DNA from: Dolichospermum sp. DET69
GTDB taxonomy: Bacteria; Cyanobacteriota; Cyanobacteriia; Cyanobacteriales; Nostocaceae
DNA length: 64,000 bases
NCBI GenBank assembly: GCA_017355425.1
Contig: CP070233.1
Span: 2,521,501 to 2,585,500, forward strand
Reading direction: 5' to 3'
The notes under the pieces are model-generated. The model ran no database searches. It worked only from the letters and a program-made list of their open reading frames with translations, and was not told the origin of the DNA. A program made the position numbers and the translations under genes. Below, one piece after another: positions 27,623 to 35,386 of the stretch; within the stretch, counting starts at the first letter, position 1; every line of letters starts with the position of its first letter.

Positions 27623-29032
27623 ATGACTAACAATACAGATTTTCGCATTGAAAAAGACTCAATGGGCGATCGCCAAATAGCTAACAACGTTTATTATGGT
27701 ATTCAAACTCAAAGGGCTATCGAAAATTTCCCCATTAGCGGCATCAAACCTTTACCTACTTATGTAGATGCTTGTTTATATATTAAAAAAGCTACCGCTA
27801 TTGTGAACGGAGAATTAGATTGTATTCCCGCAGATATTAGTAAAGCGATTATTCAAGCCACTGATGAAATCCTAGCAGGTGAATTGCGTGATCAGTTTGT
27901 TGTTGATGTTTATCAAGCTGGTGCGGGAACTTCCCACCACATGAATATTAACGAAGTTTTAGCAAATCGGGCTTTGGAAATTCTCGGTAATCAAAAAGGT
28001 AATTACAAACTCGTTAGTCCTAATGATCATGTAAACTACGGACAGTCTACCAACGATGTCATCCCTACCGCTATCCGCATTGGTGGGTTATTGGCACTTT
28101 CTCGCACCTTGCATCCCGCTTTAGACCAGGCAATTTTGGCTTTAGAAGCCAAAGCCACAGAATTTCAAGATATCGTCAAATCTGGCAGAACCCACCTCCA
28201 AGACGCTGTACCAGTGCGATTAGGTGATAATTTCGGGGCTTGGGCGCAAATTCTCTCAGAACACCAAAACCGTCTTTATATTGCTTCCGGGGATTTAATG
28301 GTATTGGGTTTAGGTGGTAGTGCGGCGGGAACAGGTATGAATACTCACCCTGAATATCGGCAAAGAGTTGTAGATATCCTCTCGCAATTATTAGAATTTC
28401 CTCTAGAACCTGCACCCCATTTAATGGCTGCTATGCAAAGTATGGGGGCTTTTGTGAATGTTTCCGGGGCTTTGCGGAACTTGGCACAGGATTTAGTCAA
28501 AATATCCCACGATTTGCGCTTAATGGATTCTGGACCGAAAACCGGATTGAAGGAAATTCAACTTCCTCCTGTACAACCTGGTTCTTCAATTATGCCTGGA
28601 AAATATAATCCTGTGATGGCAGAAATGACATCAATGGTATGTTTTCAGGTAATGGGATATGATAATGCGATCGCTTTTGCTGCCCAAGCTGGACAATTAG
28701 AATTAAATGTGATGATGCCCCTGATTGCCTATAATTTAATTCACAGTATTGAGATTTTAGGTAATACCATTTCTGCCTTAACTACAAGCTGTATTCAAGG
28801 AATTACTGCCAACAAAGAACGTTGTTTGGCTTATGCTGAAGGCAGTTTAGCATTAGTCACCGCTTTAAATACCCACATTGGTTATTTAAATGCTGCGGCT
28901 GTGGCTAAAGAATCTTTAGAAACAGGTAAATCTCTCCGGCAAATAGTTTTAGAAAAAGGTTTCATGACAGAAGCACAATTAGCAACTGTACTTGATTTAG
29001 AACAAATGAGTGCAATTGTGCCTTTAACATAA
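27623..29032 (+). CDS. aspA: Aspartate ammonia-lyase
   Basis: Aspartase converts L-aspartate to fumarate and ammonia. The 469-residue sequence aligns throughout with the aspartase branch of the fumarase/aspartase superfamily rather than FumC: FRIEKDSMGDRQIANNVYYG, AGAGTSHHMNINEVLANRAL, SPNDHVNYGQSTNDVIPTA, GRTHLQDAVPVRLG, and the mobile loop GSSIMPGKYNPVMAEM holding the catalytic serine region. Its C-terminus ETGKSLRQIVLEKGFMTEAQ matches the aspartase end. Substrate choice between aspartate and fumarate hydration is not provable from sequence, but the overall similarity to E. coli AspA is strong. It is monocistronic; a palindrome starts 9 bp after the stop. Confidence 0.88.
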   Translation: MTNNTDFRIEKDSMGDRQIANNVYYGIQTQRAIENFPISGIKPLPTYVDACLYIKKATAIVNGELDCIPADISKAIIQATDEILAGELRDQFVVDVYQAGAGTSHHMNINEVLANRALEILGNQKGNYKLVSPNDHVNYGQSTNDVIPTAIRIGGLLALSRTLHPALDQAILALEAKATEFQDIVKSGRTHLQDAVPVRLGDNFGAWAQILSEHQNRLYIASGDLMVLGLGGSAAGTGMNTHPEYRQRVVDILSQLLEFPLEPAPHLMAAMQSMGAFVNVSGALRNLAQDLVKISHDLRLMDSGPKTGLKEIQLPPVQPGSSIMPGKYNPVMAEMTSMVCFQVMGYDNAIAFAAQAGQLELNVMMPLIAYNLIHSIEILGNTISALTTSCIQGITANKERCLAYAEGSLALVTALNTHIGYLNAAAVAKESLETGKSLRQIVLEKGFMTEAQLATVLDLEQMSAIVPLT

Positions 29033-29041
29033 ATACAAGAT

Positions 29042-29067
29042 TCCCGACTTCTTGAAGAAGTTGGGGA
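29042..29067. repeat. Dispersed palindrome after aspA
   Basis: TCCCGACTTCT and AGAAGTTGGGGA form a stem with loop TGA, a slightly degenerate copy of the 4547-4577 palindrome. It lies 9 bp after the aspA stop. Confidence 0.75.
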
Positions 29068-29104
29068 TATGATAGAATTTAAATACTCTCACTAGGTCAG
29101 AGTC

Positions 29105-29554
29105 ATGAAAACCATTACCGACTTAAAACAACTCTATGAAATTGATGATTCTCAATGGCTAGAAGAAACAGTGAACTTGCTGAAAAATCACCAATTTAAA
29201 GAACTAGATTTGGAGAATTTAATTGAGGAGTTAGAAGATTTGGGAAAAGAAAAGAAAAATGCTGTAGTCAGTCTTCTAGAACAAATTATTCGGTATTTAT
29301 TACTATGGCAATATTGGACAAGTGAATCTGAAAATAATTCAGTTCACTGGCAAGGAGAAATTTATACTTTTAGAACTCAATTAAATCGAAAAATTACAAC
29401 TAATCTTCGTAATTATTTAGATTCAGAATTAGATTCTATCTATAAAGATGCGTTAGTGTTTATAAAAATCAACACTCAAAATTCTGTCAATTTTCCCTCA
29501 GAATGTCCGTACTCACTGGCACAACTGCTTGATATTCAATGGTTATACCATTAA
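29105..29554 (+). CDS. DUF29 family protein
   Basis: The 149-residue protein has the DUF29 pattern: an N-terminal YEIDDSQWLEETVNLLKNHQ, the acidic stretch LDLENLIEELEDLGKEKKNA, a helix with EQIIRYLLLWQYW, and a C-terminal region near YKDALVFIK. DUF29 proteins are very common, multi-copy and all-helical in cyanobacteria; their function is unknown. They are often found near mobile or toxin-like genes. Here it is a single gene between aspA and the NAD cluster. The ATG at 29105 is clear. Confidence 0.85.
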   Translation: MKTITDLKQLYEIDDSQWLEETVNLLKNHQFKELDLENLIEELEDLGKEKKNAVVSLLEQIIRYLLLWQYWTSESENNSVHWQGEIYTFRTQLNRKITTNLRNYLDSELDSIYKDALVFIKINTQNSVNFPSECPYSLAQLLDIQWLYH

Positions 29555-29640
29555 GAAATGTAAATTAATTGTAAAAACCAGCTTAATTCCTTTGTGAATA
29601 TAGGCTTTGTGGGAATTTTTCATTACTTATTAGCTAAGGC

Positions 29641-29669
29641 TTGACATTATTTATGGTGAATACTACCAT
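29641..29669 (+). promoter_or_regulatory. Sigma70-type promoter of pncB
   Basis: A perfect -35 box TTGACA (29641-29646) is followed after exactly 17 bp by TACCAT (29664-29669), four of six matches to the -10 consensus. It lies 35-63 bp upstream of the ATG at 29704. This argues against the longer pncB frame from TTG 29641 or ATG 29653. Confidence 0.7.
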
Positions 29670-29673
29670 AAAT
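29649..29673. promoter_or_regulatory. Palindromic operator over the pncB promoter, likely NrtR site
   Basis: ATTTATGGT (29649-29657) and ACCATAAAT (29665-29673) are perfect inverted repeats with a 7-bp spacer. They cover the promoter spacer and -10 box, a position where a bound dimer would block RNA polymerase. The cluster encodes an NrtR-type NAD-repressor two genes downstream. NrtR proteins bind palindromes of about this length at NAD genes. The link is inference. Confidence 0.7.
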
Positions 29674-29703
29674 GAAGAGACATTCTTGGTAGGGGAATTT
29701 CCA

Positions 29704-31092
29704 ATGACAACTTTCCCAGATATAGACAATAAGAGGAAAAGCTATGAAAATCCTGAACTAAATCTTAGTTCTGAGGATTATAGCTTGCTAACAGATCTTT
29801 ATCAGCTAACAATGGCAGCTTGTTATGTTGGTGAAGGGATAGAACAAAAACAAGCCAGCTTTGAATTGTTTGTGAGGCGCTTACCTGATGGTTTTGGCTA
29901 TTTAATAGCAATGGGTTTAGCGCAAGCTTTGGAATATTTGACTAAATTTCGGTTTAATGATTCGCAAATTGCCGCTTTGCAGTCAACAGGCATTTTTACC
30001 CATGCCAATGAGCGTTTTTGGCAACTTTTGCGAAAAGGTTGTTTTACAGGAGATGTGTGGGCAGTTGCCGAAGGAACAGCGGTATTTGCTAATGAACCTA
30101 TGCTAAGGGTAGAAGCACCTTTATGGCAAGCGCAAATAGTAGAAACATATCTTTTAAATACTCTCAATTATCAAACTTTAATTGCCACTAAAGCCGCAAG
30201 ATTACGGGATATAGCGGGAGAAAAAGCCACACTTTTAGAATTTGGTACGAGAAGGGCTTTTAGTCCCCAAGCCTCTTTATGGGCGGCGCGGGCGGCTTTG
30301 GCAGGTGGTTTAGATGCCACTTCCAATGTGTTAGCTGCGCTACAGCTAGGACAAAAACCGAGTGGTACAATGGCACACGCTTTAGTCATGGCTTTATCAG
30401 CTTTAGAAGGGAGTGAAGAACAGGCTTTGACGACATTTCATCAATATTTTCCCGATGCACCATTATTAATTGATACTTATGATCCGGTGGCTGCGGCGGA
30501 GAAATTAGCAGAAAAGGTTAATTCTGGCAACTTAGAATTATCGGGAGTGCGGTTAGATTCTGGGGATTTAGTTAGTTTATCAAAACAAGTGCGATCGCTA
30601 TTACCTAATATCTCAATTTTCGCTAGTGGAGATTTAGATGAATGGGAAATTAGCCGACTGAAAAAAGAAGGTGCAGAAATTGATGGTTATGGATTAGGCA
30701 CAAAATTAGTTACAGGTTCACCAGTAAATGGCGTTTATAAACTTGTAGATATTGATGGTATTCCTGTAATGAAAGAATCAATTGGTAAATTCACTTATCC
30801 GGGTAAAAAACAAATTTTTCGTTCCTTTATAGATGGTAAAATATATAAAGATAGATTAGGCTTAATCGCCGAAAAATCAGAACATGAAAAACCTTTATTA
30901 CAGTTAGTAATGAAAGAGGGTAAACAATTACAAGCACCAAAAACTTTAACAATAATTCGTCAAAGAACTGCGGCTTCAGTTGCTAGTTTACCAGAACAAA
31001 CACGCAGATTAGAAAATCCTACTTCTGTTAAAATCGAAATCTCAGAACCATTACAGAAATTGACAGAAAAAACCAAACGAAGAGATAAATAA
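29704..31092 (+). CDS. pncB: Nicotinate phosphoribosyltransferase
   Basis: It joins nicotinate and PRPP (with ATP) to nicotinate mononucleotide, the entry of the Preiss-Handler route to NAD. From ATG 29704, preceded by AGGGGA at 29691-29696, there are 462 residues. Recognisable are the N-terminal LLTDLYQLTMAACYVGEG, the FELFVRRLPDGFGYLIAMGL segment, LLEFGTRRAFSPQASLWAAR, GTMAHALVMAL, the phosphate-binding GVRLDSGDLVSLSKQVR and GYGLGTKLVTGSPVNGVYKL. All belong to the pncB/NAPRT family. It is first in the cluster with nadD, nrtR and nadE, under the operator described above. Confidence 0.94.
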   Translation: MTTFPDIDNKRKSYENPELNLSSEDYSLLTDLYQLTMAACYVGEGIEQKQASFELFVRRLPDGFGYLIAMGLAQALEYLTKFRFNDSQIAALQSTGIFTHANERFWQLLRKGCFTGDVWAVAEGTAVFANEPMLRVEAPLWQAQIVETYLLNTLNYQTLIATKAARLRDIAGEKATLLEFGTRRAFSPQASLWAARAALAGGLDATSNVLAALQLGQKPSGTMAHALVMALSALEGSEEQALTTFHQYFPDAPLLIDTYDPVAAAEKLAEKVNSGNLELSGVRLDSGDLVSLSKQVRSLLPNISIFASGDLDEWEISRLKKEGAEIDGYGLGTKLVTGSPVNGVYKLVDIDGIPVMKESIGKFTYPGKKQIFRSFIDGKIYKDRLGLIAEKSEHEKPLLQLVMKEGKQLQAPKTLTIIRQRTAASVASLPEQTRRLENPTSVKIEISEPLQKLTEKTKRRDK

Positions 31093-31178
31093 TATAATTT
31101 TCTTACCTCTGTGAACTCTGTGCCTCTGTGGTTCGTTTAAATTAATCTAGAAATTCTCAGCAAGCAGCATCAAAAATC

Positions 31179-31769
31179 ATGAAAATAGCCTTATTTGGGA
31201 CAAGTGCAGATCCTCCAACTGCTGGACATTTGATAATTCTTAAATGGTTATCTGAACATTATGATTGGGTAGCTGTTTGGGCTGCGGATAATCCTCTCAA
31301 ATCCCAACAAACGCCTTTAGATCATCGGGCAGCCATGTTAGAGTTGTTAATTAAAGATATCAATGTTTCTAGACAAAATATTGCTTTAGAACAAGATTTA
31401 AGTAGTTGGAAAACTATAGAAACCGTAGCCAAAGCAAAATTGCGCTGGGGTGAAAATATTGAATATACTTTAGTAATTGGTGCTGATTTAGTCAATCAAT
31501 TACCTCGCTGGTATCATGTTCAAGATTTATTACAACAAGTGCAATTATTGGTAATTCCCAGACCAGGATATATTATAGATGATTCCAGTTTAGACAAAGT
31601 TAAACAAATAGGAGGAAAAATTGCCATTGCTAATTTAATTGGATTAAATGTTTCCTCTACCGCTTTTCGTGAACAAGGAGATATTAATAATCTCACACCT
31701 CCTGTCATTGCCTATATTCATCAACAGCATTTGTACGAATGCCAATACGTAACCCCAAAAAGATTTTGA
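31179..31769 (+). CDS. nadD: Nicotinate-nucleotide adenylyltransferase
   Basis: The 196-residue enzyme adenylates nicotinate mononucleotide to deamido-NAD. The nucleotidyltransferase signature is present: MKIALFGTSADPPTAGHLII carries the (H/T)xGH motif, and NVSSTAFREQGDIN is the C-terminal ISSTxxR motif; YTLVIGADLVNQLPRWY is the family's GxD segment. It lies 86 bp after pncB, and its last 31 bp overlap the next gene in another frame, so nadD and nrtR are translationally linked. It acts directly after PncB and before NadE. Confidence 0.93.
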   Translation: MKIALFGTSADPPTAGHLIILKWLSEHYDWVAVWAADNPLKSQQTPLDHRAAMLELLIKDINVSRQNIALEQDLSSWKTIETVAKAKLRWGENIEYTLVIGADLVNQLPRWYHVQDLLQQVQLLVIPRPGYIIDDSSLDKVKQIGGKIAIANLIGLNVSSTAFREQGDINNLTPPVIAYIHQQHLYECQYVTPKRF

Positions 31770-32485
31770 ACCCTATAAATCAACAACCTTTAGCTGACTT
31801 TAAAGTTGGTGTTGATAATGTGATTTTTTCTGTAGATACTGCCCAAAATAGGCTGTTAGTTCTCTTAGTCATGCGACAACAAGAACCATTTGCAAATTCT
31901 TGGAGTCTTCCTGGTACTTTAGTTCGTCAAGGAGAATCCTTAGAAAATGCAGCTTATCGGATTATGGCTGAGAAAATAAAGGTAAATAATCTTTATTTAG
32001 AACAACTTTATACTTTTGGTGGTCCTAACCGTGACCCCAGAGAAGAAATTGATAGTTATGGAGTCCGTTATTTATCAGTTAGTTATTTTGCCTTAGTCAG
32101 ATTTGAAGAAGCAGAATTAATTGCTGATAAAGTTGCGGGTATTGCTTGGTATCCTGTCAAACAATTACCACAATTAGCATTTGACCACAATGAGATTATT
32201 ACCTATGGACATGGAAGATTAAAAAACAAATTAGAATATAGTCCCGTAGCTTTTGAAGTCTTGCCAGAAACTTTTACTTTAAACGATTTGTATCAACTAT
32301 ACACTACAGTTTTAGGTGAAAATTTTGCAGATTATTCCAATTTTCGAGCGCGGTTACTCAAATTAGGTTTTTTATCTGATACGGGAATTAAAGTATCAAA
32401 AGGTGCAGGTCGTCCTGCGAGTTTGTATAGGTTTGATAAGGAAGCATTTGCACCATTTAAAGATAAGCCGTTGGTGTTTATTTAA
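31739..32485 (+). CDS. nrtR: NrtR-like Nudix transcriptional regulator of NAD synthesis
   Basis: The 248-residue protein combines an N-terminal Nudix domain (about 20-155) with a C-terminal winged helix (about 170-245; YQLYTTVLGENFADYSNFRA, LLKLGFLSD, KGAGRPASLYRFD), the architecture of NrtR. The Nudix box GTLVRQGESLENAAYRIMAE is degenerate: the REuxEE catalytic core reads RIMAEKI, so hydrolysis is unlikely while ligand sensing may remain. NrtR repressors typically release DNA on binding ADP-ribose. It overlaps nadD by 31 bp and is followed, after an inserted S23-type gene, by nadE. The palindrome at pncB is its probable target. Confidence 0.88.
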   Translation: MPIRNPKKILNPINQQPLADFKVGVDNVIFSVDTAQNRLLVLLVMRQQEPFANSWSLPGTLVRQGESLENAAYRIMAEKIKVNNLYLEQLYTFGGPNRDPREEIDSYGVRYLSVSYFALVRFEEAELIADKVAGIAWYPVKQLPQLAFDHNEIITYGHGRLKNKLEYSPVAFEVLPETFTLNDLYQLYTTVLGENFADYSNFRARLLKLGFLSDTGIKVSKGAGRPASLYRFDKEAFAPFKDKPLVFI

Positions 32486-32487
32486 TG

Positions 32488-32525
32488 AAGGCAAGAGGCA
32501 AAAGGCAAGAGGCAAAGGGCAAGAG
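32488..32525. repeat. GGCAAGA-type low-complexity repeat, left of S23 gene
   Basis: Repeated GGCAAGAGGCAAA units. The complement (CTCTTGCC)n occurs at 32952-33003 on the other side of the S23-type gene, making an inverted pair about 430 bp apart. Confidence 0.8.
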
Positions 32526-32566
32526 TAATTTAAGATATCATATTACTTTAAAAGAGGAAGTTTAAA

Positions 32567-32929
32567 ATGGCAGAAATAAATGATTTTAAAGATTTATTTA
32601 TTTGGCAAAAAGGTATGGATATAGCTGAAAAATGCTATTTACTAACTAAACACTTTCCTAAAGAAGAAATTTATGGCATGGTTCAACAAATTAGAAGATC
32701 ATCTGTTTCTATTCCTGCTAATATTGCAGAGGGTTATGGAAGAAGATCATCTAGAGATTACGCAAGATTTTTAAATATAAGTCAAGGTTCAATAAATGAG
32801 TTAGAAACTCATCTTATTTTATCAGAAAGAATCGGGTTATGTACTTTGAATGAAATTGATTTGATTATTAAATTGCTTCACGAAGAAACTCGAATGATTA
32901 TTGCTCTTATAAAAAAATTAGAGCTATAA
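32567..32929 (+). CDS. Four-helix-bundle protein (S23/IVP family)
   Basis: The 120-residue protein is a member of the four-helix-bundle family named after the product encoded in 23S rRNA intervening sequences: FKDLFIWQKGMDIAEKCYLL, FPKEEIYGMVQQIRRSSVSI, PANIAEGYGRRSSRDYARFL, SQGSINELETHLILSERIGL. The molecular function is unknown. Free-standing copies are common in cyanobacterial genomes and often sit beside short repeats. Here the gene interrupts the NAD cluster between nrtR and nadE, and inverted CTCTTGCC-type repeats flank it, which suggests insertion. It has its own ribosome site (GAGGAAG at 32554-32560). Confidence 0.9.
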   Translation: MAEINDFKDLFIWQKGMDIAEKCYLLTKHFPKEEIYGMVQQIRRSSVSIPANIAEGYGRRSSRDYARFLNISQGSINELETHLILSERIGLCTLNEIDLIIKLLHEETRMIIALIKKLEL

Positions 32930-32940
32930 ACGATCTGATC

Positions 32941-33003
32941 TATTCCCTATTCCCTATTCCCTCTTGCCTCTTGCCTCTTGCCTCTTGCCTATTCCCTCTT
33001 CCC
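32941..33003. repeat. TTCCCTA/CTCTTGCC simple repeat before nadE
   Basis: ATTCCCT is repeated, then CTCTTGC at 7-bp period, then ATTCCCTCTTCCC. It is the inverted partner of the array at 32488-32525 and abuts the nadE start. Confidence 0.85.
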
Positions 33004-33008
33004 TAACT

Positions 33009-34703
33009 ATGAAAATCGCTATCGCTCAAATTAATCCTATTATTGGTGATTTACCAGGAAATGCTCAAAAGATTCTGGAAATGTCACAACAAGCAGTATT
33101 AAAAGGTGTGCGTTTATTATTAACACCTGAATTATCTATTTGTGGTTATCCACCTAGAGATTTATTATTAAATCCTACTTTTGTAGAAGCAATGGATAAA
33201 ACTTTGCAAAAGTTAGCTGAAGATTTACCAGCAAATTTAGCTGTATTGGTGGGAACTGTTGTGATAAATTCCCAAGCGCATATTACTGGAGGTAAAAATT
33301 TATTTAACAGTATTGCTTTATTAGAAAATGGAAAAATTCAGCAAATTTTTCACAAAAGGCTATTACCTACCTACGATGTCTTTGATGAAAAACGCTATTT
33401 TGAACCTGGACTAAAACCTAATTATTTTATATTAGATGATTTGAAGATTGGTGTGACAATTTGTGAAGATTCATGGAATGATGAGGAATTTTGGGGTAAA
33501 CGGAGTTATGCGGTTAATCCTATTGCTGATTTAGCAAATTTAGGTGTAGATTTAATTGTGAATTTATCGGCTTCACCCTATACAGTTAGTAAACAATATC
33601 TGCGAGAAGCGATGTTAAAATATAGTGCAGTTAATTTTCAACAACCGATTATTTATACAAATCAAGTTGGCGGAAATGATGATTTAATTTTTGATGGTCG
33701 GAGTTTTGCTTTAAATAAACAAGGTGAAATTGTCTGTCGTGCTAAGGGTTTTATTTCTGATTTTCTGACTGTTGAATTTAATAGCAATAAACAAGATTTA
33801 GAATTAGGTGATATTTCCCCAGTTGATAAATCTGAAGAAGAGGAAATTTGGAATGCTTTGGTTTTGGGAGTTAAAGATTATGTCGGTAAATGTCGCTTTT
33901 CTAAAGTCTTGTTGGGGTTAAGTGGTGGAGTTGATTCGGCTTTAGTTGCGGCTATTGCTGCTGCTGCATTAGGTAAAGAAAATGTGATTGGTGTTTTAAT
34001 GCCTTCTCCCTATAGTTCTGAACATTCTATTAGTGACGCTTTAGCATTAGCGGACAATTTAGATATTCAAACTCAGATGTTACCCATTGGGGAATTAATG
34101 CAAGGTTTTGATAATTCTCTGGGTGAGTTATTTACAGGAACAGAATTTGGTATTGCCGAGGAAAATCTGCAATCTCGGATTCGTGGTAATTTATTAATGG
34201 CAATTTCTAATAAATTTGGTTATCTGCTTTTATCTACTGGCAATAAATCAGAAGTTGCTGTTGGTTATTGCACTCTTTATGGGGATATGAATGGTGGTTT
34301 ATCAGTCATTGCTGATGTTCCTAAAACCCGTGTTTATTCACTTTGTCAATGGTTAAATTCTTATCATCAACAAGAAATTATTCCCCAAAATATTCTTACC
34401 AAAGCACCTAGCGCGGAACTTAAACCTGGTCAAGTTGACCAAGATTCCTTACCAGCTTATGAAATTTTAGACGATATTCTCGACCGTTTAATTCATCAAC
34501 ATCAATCAACCGCAGAAATTATTATTGCAGGTCATGACCCAGCCATTGTTGATAGAGTATTACAATTATTATCGCGTGCGGAATTCAAACGCCGACAAGC
34601 CGCACCAGGATTAAAAATAACTGACCGTGCATTTGGAACTGGTTGGAGAATGCCTATTGCTAGTAGTTGGTTAGCATTAAGAGGGTGTTTGAAAAGTTTT
34701 TAA
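33009..34703 (+). CDS. nadE: Glutamine-dependent NAD+ synthase
   Basis: NadE amidates deamido-NAD to NAD using glutamine and ATP. The start is ATG 33009 (MKIAIAQINPIIGDLPGNAQ); the longer frame from 32964 only translates the simple repeat. Residues 1 to about 260 form the nitrilase-type glutaminase, with Glu in LTPELSICGYPPRDLL, Lys near HKRLLPTYDVFDEKRYF, and Cys in VTICEDSWN. The C-terminal synthetase has the P-loop LLGLSGGVDSALVAA and STGNKSEVAVGYCTLYGDM. The expected end GTGWRMPIASSW is followed by LALRGCLKSF, whose last codons and stop come from an inserted repeat (see the MITE at 34680). Confidence 0.94.
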   Translation: MKIAIAQINPIIGDLPGNAQKILEMSQQAVLKGVRLLLTPELSICGYPPRDLLLNPTFVEAMDKTLQKLAEDLPANLAVLVGTVVINSQAHITGGKNLFNSIALLENGKIQQIFHKRLLPTYDVFDEKRYFEPGLKPNYFILDDLKIGVTICEDSWNDEEFWGKRSYAVNPIADLANLGVDLIVNLSASPYTVSKQYLREAMLKYSAVNFQQPIIYTNQVGGNDDLIFDGRSFALNKQGEIVCRAKGFISDFLTVEFNSNKQDLELGDISPVDKSEEEEIWNALVLGVKDYVGKCRFSKVLLGLSGGVDSALVAAIAAAALGKENVIGVLMPSPYSSEHSISDALALADNLDIQTQMLPIGELMQGFDNSLGELFTGTEFGIAEENLQSRIRGNLLMAISNKFGYLLLSTGNKSEVAVGYCTLYGDMNGGLSVIADVPKTRVYSLCQWLNSYHQQEIIPQNILTKAPSAELKPGQVDQDSLPAYEILDDILDRLIHQHQSTAEIIIAGHDPAIVDRVLQLLSRAEFKRRQAAPGLKITDRAFGTGWRMPIASSWLALRGCLKSF

Positions 34704-34855
34704 TGTATAAACAAACCCCTCTTGTAAACCTCTCCCCGAAGCGGGGAGAGGCTTTGAAAACCCCCTTCCCTCGTAGGGAAGGGGGGCAGGGGGGTTAGGT
34801 TTTTGGAGATTATCGGTTTCATCTAATACTTTTAAAACATCCTCTAAGAGGATGT
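34680..34855. mobile_element. MITE-like element A, overlapping the nadE 3' end
   Basis: The element begins AGAGGGTGTTTGAAAAG (34680-34696) inside the last nadE codons and ends CTTTTAAAACATCCTCT (about 34836-34852), an imperfect inverted repeat. Inside are the hairpins CTCTCCCCGAAGCGGGGAGAG and CCCTTCCCTCGTAGGGAAGGG. It supplies the nadE stop codon. A second copy follows head to tail. Confidence 0.7.
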
Positions 34856-35270
34856 TTTAAAAGTTTTCAAGGTGTAAATTAACCCCTCTTGTAAACCTCT
34901 CCCCGAAGCGGGGAGAGGCTTTGAAACCCCCCTTCCCAGCCTTCGGCACGCTGCGCTAACGTAGGGAAGGGGGGCAGGCTGACAGGTGTAGGTTTTTAAT
35001 ATTCTCTGTAAAGGCAAGACCAGGAAGACAAGGAGGGATAGTAGACAAGGAAGATTTTATCCATAAAATACCCAATTTATGGTTTGTTTTATGACCAATC
35101 ATCCATTTCTTGTCCGGTTTTCCTCCCTTGTCACCTTGTCTGCCTTGTCTTCCAAGTCCTGTCCTCACCCAATTGTAAAAAACCTACACCTGTCAGAGGG
35201 GGGCAGGGGGGTTAGGTTTTTGGAGATTATTGGTTTTATTTAATACTTTTCAAACACCCTCTAAAAAATA
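34850..35270. mobile_element. MITE-like element B, split by a nested MITE
   Basis: It starts AGAGGATGTTTTAAAAG and ends CTTTTCAAACACCCTCT (about 35248-35264), the mirror of its start. The internal CTCTCCCCGAAGCGGGGAGAG hairpin is repeated. The copy is interrupted at 34979-35196 by the element listed next. Confidence 0.7.
34979..35196. mobile_element. 218-bp nested MITE with 19-bp TIRs and 11-bp target duplication
   Basis: Ends CTGACAGGTGTAGGTTTTT (34979-34997) and AAAAACCTACACCTGTCAG (35178-35196) are exact inverted repeats. AGGGGGGCAGG flanks it on both sides (34968-34978 and 35197-35207), a perfect 11-bp target-site duplication. The interior has no ORF of note and is itself roughly palindromic (CAGGAAGACAAGGAGGG versus the CCTTGTCTTCCAAGTCCTG side). 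It is a textbook non-autonomous transposon insertion. Confidence 0.93.
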
Positions 35271-35386
35271 GTTCTTGTTGATCATTTCCTTGTCATACCA
35301 GTTCTATGTGAGGTTGCGCCAAATAAATGTAGAGCCGAGAATCCCTACCCAGGTCACGTCTCTACAAATAAAAATAAAGCGCATTT
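35271..35386. other. Convergent gap before the KAS gene
   Basis: The rest of the nadE-KAS gap holds an inverted GTAGAG...GTCTCTAC phrase (35326-35365), another dispersed repeat. No gene or clear terminator is visible. Confidence 0.4.

Noticed and set aside
32964-33008. Upstream extension of NadE
   Set aside because: It only translates the CTCTTGCC simple repeat; ATG 33009 gives the family N-terminus MKIAIAQINP.
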